A stretch of DNA of 64,000 nt from assembly GCA_031423495.1 (NCBI GenBank), contig JANPFP010000212.1, forward strand, positions 79,563 through 143,562, read 5' to 3'. The notes below the pieces were generated by a model. The model searched no databases and was not told the origin of the DNA. It saw only the letters and a program-made list of their open reading frames with translations. The position numbers were made by a program, and so were the translations under genes. This DNA comes from JACPYM01 sp031423495. Lineage in GTDB: Bacteria > Acidobacteriota > Blastocatellia > RBC074. Position 1 is the stretch's first letter; every line of letters starts with the position of its first letter. This document shows positions 9,905 through 17,246 of the stretch, one piece after another.

Positions 9905-10573
9905 TTATAGACCGGAGATGCGAATGCCTGAGTGTTTTTTGTAGCGAATGTTAATGCCGATCAGCAACGCGGTCAGGGCTTCGACGGTGCGCGATTGCGC
10001 GAGCAATCCGGCGTCAACGTAACGACATCCGGTGATCGCTTCAACCAGTGGACGCAGCTTCTCCTTCGCGTCTTTCTTATCGCCGCACACGAAGATGTCG
10101 CAGTCTACATCATGTGTCAGATCGGCAAGCGCCTCGGCTCCAACGTTGTGAAAAGCCGAGACGACTTCGGCGTGCGCGGGGATGTATTCGCGGCACTGCT
10201 CCGCCGCCGAACCCGCCCAGACGCCCAACACCCGCGTAGGCTTGCCGCCCACCGCAGGCTCAAGCGGCACGGTGACATCTATGACCAATGCGTTTGGTTG
10301 GATCGCAGGTACGATGTCTTTGAGAGTGGCGATTTGCGCGGCGAATGGAATCGTCAGCACGACGATGGACGCGCTCGCGGCGGCGTCTGGATTGGTCGCG
10401 CCGTTGATGTTGGCACTGCCCAGCAAAGCGTTGAATTCATCCGCTGCGGCTTGTGCGCGCGCCGCGTCACGTGAACCTAACGTGATGTGATAACCGGCTC
10501 GCGCCCAGCGCAAAGCTAAACCTTTGCCCTGATCGCCTGTGCCGCCGATAATGGCGATGCGTTCTTTTTCCAT
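9905..10573 (-). CDS. npdG: F420H2:NADP+ oxidoreductase (NADPH-dependent F420 reductase)
   Basis: A 222-residue Rossmann protein starting MEKERIAIIGGTGDQGKGLA, with the dinucleotide-binding glycine motif and the SR pair (LGSRDAAR) expected for NADP binding. Later landmarks are SIVVLTIPF, VVSAFHNVGAEAL and DCDIFVCGDKKDAKEKL, which match the NPDG/F420-dependent NADP reductase family of TIGR01915 type. It transfers hydride between reduced cofactor F420 and NADP+. It is transcribed toward coaA with a 6-bp gap and is divergent from chrA across 84 bp. No F420-biosynthesis gene is in the window, so use of F420 by this organism is inferred from this gene alone. Confidence 0.85.
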   Translation of the reverse strand: MEKERIAIIGGTGDQGKGLALRWARAGYHITLGSRDAARAQAAADEFNALLGSANINGATNPDAAASASIVVLTIPFAAQIATLKDIVPAIQPNALVIDVTVPLEPAVGGKPTRVLGVWAGSAAEQCREYIPAHAEVVSAFHNVGAEALADLTHDVDCDIFVCGDKKDAKEKLRPLVEAITGCRYVDAGLLAQSRTVEALTALLIGINIRYKKHSGIRISGL

Positions 10574-10657
10574 AAGTGAAATCTGCGTGAAAAGGAATTC
10601 GGCATTTCGATCAATGCCGTTGATTTTGATCCACTATAGCATTGCGACTTTAGCTTC

Positions 10658-12226
10658 ATGAAAGCGTCCGGCAGTAACGAGGAAAAACTTCCCACCATCT
10701 CGCAACTGAAACACCCCTTCTCAGCCAGCGAACTCAAAGCGCGTTTGTCTGAACTGTTTGGTTTTTTGCGCACCGTACCCGCGCGTCTGGCCCACGCCTT
10801 CCCTCAACCTGACAACCCCGTGGGCGGTCGCGCGTTGGCGCAGACGGCTTTGAAATTGGGAATCACCGGTTTTGGCGGAGGCATAGCCATCCTGGCGCAA
10901 ATCCGCCGCGTGGTGGTGCGCGAACGCCGCTGGATGACCGACGAAGAATTCCTCGACGCCGTGTCACTTGCGCAAAGCCTGCCCGGTGCGAACGCGGCGA
11001 ATGCGATGAGTTACGTCGGCCTCAAACTCGGTGGCCCACGGGGCGCGGCGATTGCCTTGTCAGCTTTCGTGTTGCCTTCGTTTTTGATGATGATCGGCCT
11101 CACCATCGCGCACGGACACCTCGAACAAAGCGCAGACGCCAAACTCATTTTTCAGGGCTTCAATGCCGCCGTCGTCGGATTGATTGCGGCTACCACAGCG
11201 CGACTGGGGCAGACCGCCATGCAGCGCCAGTGGCATTTAGAGTTAGGCGTAGCCGCAGGCTTCTTGCTGATTTTCACCCAAACGACGGTGGCCGAAGTCG
11301 TACTCGTAGCGGGCTTGACCGGCCTCGTAATTCAATCGTTCAAAGCGCGCGCGCGGCGACGTTTGCGTACTGAAGTCCACAAAGAGCGGCAATCTGACGC
11401 ACGCTCCGCCGTGGCCGGAGTACAAGCGCGCCAGCACGCCGCCGAGTTGATCGAACAAGCTGACAACCCCAAAGAACGACTGACGGGCGATCACATGGTC
11501 GAGACGGCTTTGCCGCCCTCTCCGCTAAAAGAAGAAAAGCCCGAACGCAAAACGCTTGATCCCGCATTAGCGCCAAAAGACAAGTTAAACGATTCCGGCA
11601 AGCTTTTGAGCGTAGCGCCCTTTGCCCTATGGTTGCCGTTGCTCTTGCTCGCCGCGTGGCCGTGGCTGACGAAATTGGTGGCGTATCTCTTGTCTATGTG
11701 GCAACTCGCCGCGATCTTTTTGCGCGTAGGCACAGTGACTTTCGGCGGCGGGTTCGTGATGATTCCGCAAATCGAAACCGACATTGTCGAAGTCAATCAT
11801 TGGATGAGCCATCAGACTTTTGCCGACGGCATGGCCTTCGGACAAATCACGCCTGGCCCCGTGCTGATTACTGCCACGTTTATCGGCTACAAAGTCGCAG
11901 GCCCGCTGGGAGCAGTGGTGGCAACCATCGCGGCCTTCTTGCCTTCGTTCGTGATGACAGTGATTGCGGGCGCTTCGCTCAATCGCTTTCGCTCAAACCA
12001 TCAAGTGCAATCCTTTCTGGCTGGCGTAGCCCCCGCCGTCGTAGGCATGCTCGCCGCCGCCGGTGTGAGCCTGGCGCGTTCGGGTTTGAAAGGGCCGGTG
12101 AGTTACGGCATGGCGACGCTGGCGTTTTTGCTGATGATGCGCGCGCGACTGAATCCGGTCATCATCATTTTCGGCTGCGGCGTGTTGCAATGGGCGATTG
12201 CGCGCGGCTTGCTGCCATCGTTTTGA
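10658..12226 (+). CDS. chrA: Chromate transporter (CHR family), two-domain form
   Basis: A 522-residue inner-membrane protein built of two homologous CHR halves. Half 1 (~55-225) carries ITGFGGGIAILAQI and LAQSLPGANAANAMSYVG. Half 2 (~345-520) carries VTFGGGFVMIPQIE and FGQITPGPVLITATFIG. Both keep the FGGG and PG motifs. The family exports chromate or imports sulfate-like anions, and some members serve other anions. A charged linker of about 90 residues (~230-320), rich in Lys, Glu, Arg and Ala, separates the halves and is longer than usual. The gene is convergent with the ECF sigma factor, whose stop lies 14 bp away. Confidence 0.92.
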   Translation: MKASGSNEEKLPTISQLKHPFSASELKARLSELFGFLRTVPARLAHAFPQPDNPVGGRALAQTALKLGITGFGGGIAILAQIRRVVVRERRWMTDEEFLDAVSLAQSLPGANAANAMSYVGLKLGGPRGAAIALSAFVLPSFLMMIGLTIAHGHLEQSADAKLIFQGFNAAVVGLIAATTARLGQTAMQRQWHLELGVAAGFLLIFTQTTVAEVVLVAGLTGLVIQSFKARARRRLRTEVHKERQSDARSAVAGVQARQHAAELIEQADNPKERLTGDHMVETALPPSPLKEEKPERKTLDPALAPKDKLNDSGKLLSVAPFALWLPLLLLAAWPWLTKLVAYLLSMWQLAAIFLRVGTVTFGGGFVMIPQIETDIVEVNHWMSHQTFADGMAFGQITPGPVLITATFIGYKVAGPLGAVVATIAAFLPSFVMTVIAGASLNRFRSNHQVQSFLAGVAPAVVGMLAAAGVSLARSGLKGPVSYGMATLAFLLMMRARLNPVIIIFGCGVLQWAIARGLLPSF

Positions 12227-12239
12227 AGCGGTACTGATT

Positions 12240-12899
12240 TCAAGCCACCAAGCCACTCAACTCTTTTCTCAACACGATCATCCCTGCGCGAATGCGCGTT
12301 TTGACCGTACCCAACGGCAACGCGAATCGTTCCGCCAATTCGCCGTGGCTCAAGCCTTCAAAATAAGCCGTTTCAATTAACAACCGTTGCTCGGGCGTAA
12401 GTTGCGCGAGCGCCTGACGAACCAGTTTGGAGCGTTCGTTAAGCAGGCTGTTGTCTTCGGGCGAATCGGTATCAGCGGCAACGGTGAGGCTGACGCTTTC
12501 GAGGCCGTCGCTTTCGCGCATCTGCCCTGCCGAAGCGCGTATGCGATCCAGCGCGCGGCTACGCGCAATCGTCATCAGCCACGCCAACACCGAACCGCGC
12601 GACGTGTCGTAACTCGACGCCTGTCGCCACGCTTGCAAATAAACGTCGAGCAACACCTCTTCTGCCGTGGCCGGATTTTTGAGCATCCGCAACAACAAGC
12701 CGTATACCTGCCGCTGCGTCGCGTCATAAAATTTCGTGAAAGCGGCTTGATCCCCCGTCGCGCTGGACGTCATCCATTGGCCTAATTGCTTTTGCAGCGC
12801 ATCGTTTTCCGCAACGGCTTTGGCGCGCGGCATGGCGGTGGTAGCCGATCGCTTCGCGGCGACAAAGGAACGGACGGGTTGTGGGGGTGAAAGTAACAT
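12240..12899 (-). CDS. ECF-type RNA polymerase sigma factor (SigK/L-like)
   Basis: A 219-residue sigma-70-family protein. The ATG at 12899 has AGGAGG 7 nt upstream. Region 2 spans about 52-122 (AFTKFYDATQRQVYGLLLRM, then VLLDVYLQAWRQASSYD and the -10-binding WLMTIARSRALDRIRA). Region 4 spans about 158-215 (LTPEQRLLIETAYFEGLSHGELAERF, then PLGTVKTRIRAGM), with the helix-turn-helix. An acidic linker joins them. No zinc-finger or RskA-type anti-sigma gene lies next to it, which is unusual for this subtype. The 65-residue gene directly upstream is the only candidate partner and lacks anti-sigma features. Confidence 0.92.
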   Translation of the reverse strand: MLLSPPQPVRSFVAAKRSATTAMPRAKAVAENDALQKQLGQWMTSSATGDQAAFTKFYDATQRQVYGLLLRMLKNPATAEEVLLDVYLQAWRQASSYDTSRGSVLAWLMTIARSRALDRIRASAGQMRESDGLESVSLTVAADTDSPEDNSLLNERSKLVRQALAQLTPEQRLLIETAYFEGLSHGELAERFALPLGTVKTRIRAGMIVLRKELSGLVA

Positions 12900-12914
12900 A
12901 GTGTACCTCCTGCA

Positions 12915-13112
12915 TTAGTCTTCAGATTCGGGTTCACTCTCTGTGGTCACTTGTTGACTGACCTGGGTGATGCGTTCAAGCGCGGCTTCGGGCGTCATTG
13001 CCCGCCAGTGTTCACCTTTCTGAATGTGCTCGACATCGAACAAGATGCGCTCGGCCTGCCCTTCTTCTCGAATCACCCAACAACGTACCAAAAACGAACT
13101 GTACAGTTTCAT
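12915..13112 (-). CDS. Small hypothetical protein upstream of the ECF sigma gene
   Basis: A 65-residue protein (MKLYSSFLVRCWVIREEGQ...) that ends with an acidic tail (TTESEPESED). The start is ATG 13112 or the adjacent ATG 13115; a GAGG-type site precedes them. It ends 15 bp before the sigma-factor ATG, whose ribosome-binding site lies in that gap, so the two are almost certainly one transcript. The central part (VEHIQKGEHWRAMTPEAALERITQV) could be a small beta-alpha fold. The family is unknown to me. The coupling suggests a role in controlling the sigma factor or in the same stress response. Confidence 0.6.
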   Translation of the reverse strand: MKLYSSFLVRCWVIREEGQAERILFDVEHIQKGEHWRAMTPEAALERITQVSQQVTTESEPESED

Positions 13113-13310
13113 CATCTCGCCTCTTTTTTCAGCTTGTTACGGTGGGCAAATTAACCTGTGCCAGTTCCGCTATTGTTCCCTCATTCTCCAAAGTCGCTTC
13201 CAGCCGACTTCCAAATGACTTCCAACAATGGATGTCGCTGAATCAACAAGGCTTAACAACCAAACCTCGCGCAAAATATTTTTTGCAAAAGATGTGAAAA
13301 CTCGGCCATC

Positions 13311-13387
13311 AAGTGCGTGGAGTCCACGCTTTAGCATGAGTCTCGCGCAGCGAATGCCTCACGCTAAAGCGTGGACTCCATGCACTT
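13311..13387. repeat. Inverted repeat with 25-bp arms (GTGGAGTCCACGCTTTAGC family)
   Basis: Arms 13311-13335 and 13363-13387 are complementary at 24 of 25 positions, and the pairing continues a few bases into the loop (CATGAG against CTCACG). It occupies the centre of the 324-bp gap between the 65-residue gene and the SARP-like regulator, 49 bp past the regulator's stop. The rest of the gap (13116-13310) is AT-rich and should hold the promoter of the sigma operon; I see no clear motif. A dispersed REP-like element or a terminator are both possible. Confidence 0.8.
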
Positions 13388-13436
13388 GGTTCATCGGTAA
13401 AGGCGCGAAACGGGAGGTGAAAGAGGTCAGGCTTTC

Positions 13437-15806
13437 TTACTTCAAGCCGATGCGTTGGCGGAGCGATTGAAAGCGCGGTTCGTTGCGCAGCGGATCGAAC
13501 TTGGGTTCGACATCCAGCAAGACGAGCGCGTCGGCGTGCTCTTCGACGGCTGTGGTCAGATGGTCGAGCGCGCGTTCCTTTTCGCCCAGACCAGCCGAAA
13601 GGATGGCGAGGTAATAAGGCGACACGTAACGTTGCTGGCTGAGTGATTGCAACTTGGCTGAAATCGTCAACGCCTCGGCTCGATTGCCTGAGGTCGCCAG
13701 CCCATGTCCCAAATAGGTCAGCGTCGCGGGTGTCTCATCTATTTGCGCCGCGCGACGGAATTCAACCAATGCCTGCGCGTGATCACCTTTTTGTTCGTAA
13801 GCCCAGCCGAGAAAGAAATGTGCGAAGGCGAAATTCTGATCGAGTTCGAGCGTTCGTTTGAACTGGTCAATCGCTTCGTCATAACGGCGCGCGAAATAAG
13901 GCAACAGGCCGAGGTTCGCGTTGATGATGAGCGACAGCGGATCGAGTTGTTGGGCCTGCTTGAGTTCAACGAGGGCTTCGGCGTTGCGCTGGCGATAAGC
14001 CATCAACAAACCGTACCACTGGTGCGCCGAGGCGTAATTGTTATCCAGAGCAATCGCGCGTTTGAACGAACGCTCAGCTTCGGCGTAATTCCAGTCATAA
14101 CGCCACTGCACAATACCCAATGAAGCGTGCGCAGCGGCGAGTTGATCGTCGAGCGCTAACGCTTTCTCGACGGCTGCGCGCACGCGCGGAATGGCTTCGC
14201 TGGGCGGACGCTCCAAACCAGACAACGTATGCCACGCATCCGCCAGCCCCACATAAGCCAACGCGAACTTCGGGTCGAGTTGAATGGCTTGCTCGAAATA
14301 TTCGATGGCGCGTTTGGTTTCGGACACGGTGCGACGGTTCCAGTGAAAGCGGCCTTTCAGATAAGCCTGCCACGCTTCGTTGTTTTGCGTCGCGCGCGCT
14401 TCCGTGCGCGTGCGCTCTTCGTCAGTGAGGCGCTGGCGCAACTTGCCCGTGATGTCGCGCGTGATGAGCGTTTGCAGCGCCAGCAATTCAGACGGATGGC
14501 CTTTGTAACTATCGCCCCATAATTGCGCGCCGTTTTTCACGTCAATCAAATCGGCTTGTATCAGCAATTCTTCGCCACGTTGCTGCACTCGTCCCGTCAA
14601 GATGGCTTGCACCTGCAATTGTTGCCCCAACGCCTGCGGATCGAACTCGCGCCCCTTGAAGCGAAAGGCCGTCGTGCGCGCCAATACACGCAGGCTCGGC
14701 AAACGCGAAAGATTGTTGATCAGGCTTTCCGTAATGCCATCGCTGACGTATTCGTCGCCGCCGCTGTTGGTAAAAGGCAAAACGGCCAGGGCTTCGATTT
14801 GCAAAGATGCGGGGGATGGCCAAAAACGCCACGCAGCAAAACCTGCCAGGCACAGCACGATTGCGCACACCGCCGCGTAAAGCCCGCGCGAGGTTCTAGC
14901 CTTCACAGTCGTCGCCACATTCGTCGTCGCAGTCCTAGCCGCAACGGCGGGCACTGAAGGCGCGAGCGCCTCAGCCGCAACGCCCCCACTCACGCGATGC
15001 CCGCCTGATGACGTATCGCTCGCAAACTGGCCCGCCACAATTTGATCGTGCAACGCCACCGTCACCGGTTCCGGCTCGGCGTCGAATTCCTTGCGAATGG
15101 CGTCGCGGCAGCGTTGGTATTGCTCAACGGCCTGATGACGGTTGCCGCTGCGCGCGTATAGCGTCATCAGACGGCGATGCGCTTCTTCGTTGGCGGTGTT
15201 GAAAGTCAACAACCGTTGCCACTGCTCAACGGCTTGCGCAGCTTGCCCGCCCGTTTCGTGAAGCTGCGCGAGATGTTCGATCAATCGCTGCGCCAACCGC
15301 CGCAACTGTTCGCGCCGCGCCGCCGCCCAATCTTCGTAACGGTCTTCTTCGAGCAAGTCGCCCGCGTAAAGCGCCAACGCCGTTTCGCAGTCATTCGTGT
15401 CAGTGCTTTTCAATGCAGCGGCGGCCTGTTGTTCAAAGGCTTCGACATCTACCCACAATCCACCGGGCCATAACGCACCGAGCAATTGAATGTGCTGTTC
15501 GTGGGTTTGCAGAAAGCGCGATTGCGCGCCGCTTTTCAGTTCGGGTTCGAGCGCACGCCGCGCGGCGTGCAAGGCTTTGTTTAAGTTATTCGAGGCGAGT
15601 TCGGGTTCGAGTTCAGGCCAGAGCGCTTCCATCAACTGTTCGCGGTGCATTTGATGGTGCGGCGCGAGCGCCAGCAATTTGAGCAGGGCTTTGGCTTTGC
15701 GCCGCGTCCAATCACGTTCAGCCACAGGGATGCCATCTACGGTGATGGCAGATGCGCCAAGCAAGCGGAGTTCAAGTTTGCCGGGTGTGTGGGGAGTCAG
15801 GTTCAT
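13437..15806 (-). CDS. Membrane-tethered SARP/BTAD transcriptional regulator with TolB/FlgO-like and TPR domains
   Basis: A 789-residue protein. Residues ~10-95 form an OmpR/SARP-type winged helix (RDWTRRKAKALLKLLAL...). Residues ~115-250 are a bacterial transcriptional activator domain (BTAD). One transmembrane helix lies at about 309-328 (LYAAVCAIVLCLAGFAAWRF). Residues ~337-460 match the FlgO/TolB N-terminal-like domain often fused to such regulators (ALAVLPFTNSGGDEYVSDGI, then QLQVQAILTGRVQQRGEELL). The C-terminal ~290 residues are TPR units (FALAYVGLADAWHTL, YASAHQWYGLLMAYR, FAFAHFFLGWAYEQKGDH). The DNA-binding part should face the cytoplasm and the TPR part the periplasm, a CadC-like layout for one-component signalling. 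Target genes are unknown. Confidence 0.85.
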   Translation of the reverse strand: MNLTPHTPGKLELRLLGASAITVDGIPVAERDWTRRKAKALLKLLALAPHHQMHREQLMEALWPELEPELASNNLNKALHAARRALEPELKSGAQSRFLQTHEQHIQLLGALWPGGLWVDVEAFEQQAAAALKSTDTNDCETALALYAGDLLEEDRYEDWAAARREQLRRLAQRLIEHLAQLHETGGQAAQAVEQWQRLLTFNTANEEAHRRLMTLYARSGNRHQAVEQYQRCRDAIRKEFDAEPEPVTVALHDQIVAGQFASDTSSGGHRVSGGVAAEALAPSVPAVAARTATTNVATTVKARTSRGLYAAVCAIVLCLAGFAAWRFWPSPASLQIEALAVLPFTNSGGDEYVSDGITESLINNLSRLPSLRVLARTTAFRFKGREFDPQALGQQLQVQAILTGRVQQRGEELLIQADLIDVKNGAQLWGDSYKGHPSELLALQTLITRDITGKLRQRLTDEERTRTEARATQNNEAWQAYLKGRFHWNRRTVSETKRAIEYFEQAIQLDPKFALAYVGLADAWHTLSGLERPPSEAIPRVRAAVEKALALDDQLAAAHASLGIVQWRYDWNYAEAERSFKRAIALDNNYASAHQWYGLLMAYRQRNAEALVELKQAQQLDPLSLIINANLGLLPYFARRYDEAIDQFKRTLELDQNFAFAHFFLGWAYEQKGDHAQALVEFRRAAQIDETPATLTYLGHGLATSGNRAEALTISAKLQSLSQQRYVSPYYLAILSAGLGEKERALDHLTTAVEEHADALVLLDVEPKFDPLRNEPRFQSLRQRIGLK

Positions 15807-15834
15807 TGCTTATCAACGCATGTTGAATGAGGTG

Positions 15835-17199
15835 TTAAAATGATAATTTCTTGTTCTCTAATTCTTCGAAGAATTGTTCTATTGTAAGACCGCTATTTAC
15901 GACACCAATTAACCATTGAAAAAAATCCCAAGCATCTATCATGAATTCCGCAAGAACGGGAGCGCTATCAATTTCTAAGTAGCTTCCATGATGAATAAAC
16001 GAGGAGCGCAAGTTATATATCTGTTTGGTGTTAGAAATGATGCGTTTTCTTTCTTCAACGTCACGACCTATTGAAAGCGCGATCCTGAGACCTAAGTTGT
16101 CTTGGATAGGCTCGCTGGCATTTTTAAGTAGAATTGATTCTAAAGAAACAAGTAGATAGATAAGTTTATCAGTCGGATTCTGAGCTAAAGAACTTTTCGA
16201 GTAGAGGATTAAACTGTCAATCAACTTCCTCTCAAATTTTGATAAATGGCCTTTAAGTAGCCATGCGTTTAATATATTGAGTCCAGCGGTTTTCATCTCG
16301 GCTATTTTAGCACTTCCGATTCTCCACGAGGGTTCCGCTTGGCTGGCAGCGCTATTTGAGATATTAGTAATTCGACCATCTTGTAGCTGTAGGTGATTTT
16401 TAGACTCTACATGCTCTTTTCCCATTAAGGTGCAGTATGAAACCAGCCGAGGTGATGCATTTGCTGGCGAGTAAAACCGCAATAAGCTAATAGCTCGCTC
16501 GGCTTCTTCATAAGCAAACTCTTCTGCCCGAATTGATTCAGCAGTCACCTTCATGGTTGCTGCTGCAAAACCTTGAAATTTGCTGCGATCTTCTTCTTCC
16601 AACTGGCTCAAATAAATTCGTTCTTCAGATGTTTGAGGAGTTGGAAACCGAGATACCCATTGATCTAGCATTTCTCTAGTAATCGTTTTGAAAGTAATTT
16701 TCCCAAGCTGAATATCTGATTGAATATGTAGCCATGCAATTGGTATCCATATTTCAATTTCCTGAACCAATTTTTCACATTCACCTAAGACAAAGCCTGA
16801 CATCAATAAAGTAGTTTGGGTTAAATATTTATTCTTGACCCAAGAGAATATGAGACGGGTTAAAGTTTTTATGCTTACTGTACTGCGAAGGCTTTCCGTA
16901 TTTTGCATTCCTTCGGCGAGGCGGACGAGGTTTTTGTAGCCTTCACCTTGTAACCCTACAATTTTCTTATCGTGGTTGAAGATTTTGCCTATTTCATTGT
17001 TTAACCTATCAAGCGGTGAAACTTCAATCACGTCGCTGATGTCTTGATCTGTGAGCGTAGCGGAGACATGAGTATCAGGGTCTAATGGCCCAGCAGGGAT
17101 TCTGCTTGCGGATTCTTGATACTCTGTAATTTCGAGAACAAGTTTCTCAGCCTTTTTATTGAAATTATTCATGGCTTCAGCATGTAATTCGAGTTTCAA
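15835..17199 (-). CDS. HEPN-like (ApeA/Apea-type) protein in an AT-rich island
   Basis: A 454-residue protein with no signal peptide. The C-terminal ~130 residues look like a HEPN domain: DKLIYLLVSLESILL, then a long helix and NLRSSFIHHG, which carries the R-x4-H motif of HEPN ribonucleases, then a final hydrophobic helix. The N-terminal 300 residues are mostly helical and unrecognised. The TTG at 17199 is chosen because GGAAGG lies about 8 nt upstream; ATG 17172 is the alternative. The DNA is markedly AT-richer than the genes on both sides and codon use differs (many AAA, TTA, ATT), pointing to recent acquisition. It follows the M14 peptidase by 47 bp on the same strand. An RNA-cleaving antiviral or toxin role is an inference from the motif. 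Confidence 0.6.
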   Translation of the reverse strand: MKLELHAEAMNNFNKKAEKLVLEITEYQESASRIPAGPLDPDTHVSATLTDQDISDVIEVSPLDRLNNEIGKIFNHDKKIVGLQGEGYKNLVRLAEGMQNTESLRSTVSIKTLTRLIFSWVKNKYLTQTTLLMSGFVLGECEKLVQEIEIWIPIAWLHIQSDIQLGKITFKTITREMLDQWVSRFPTPQTSEERIYLSQLEEEDRSKFQGFAAATMKVTAESIRAEEFAYEEAERAISLLRFYSPANASPRLVSYCTLMGKEHVESKNHLQLQDGRITNISNSAASQAEPSWRIGSAKIAEMKTAGLNILNAWLLKGHLSKFERKLIDSLILYSKSSLAQNPTDKLIYLLVSLESILLKNASEPIQDNLGLRIALSIGRDVEERKRIISNTKQIYNLRSSFIHHGSYLEIDSAPVLAEFMIDAWDFFQWLIGVVNSGLTIEQFFEELENKKLSF

Positions 17200-17246
17200 T
17201 GAGATTTCCTTCCGTCGTCTCTGAAAAGCAAGAGCCTACTTTAAAC

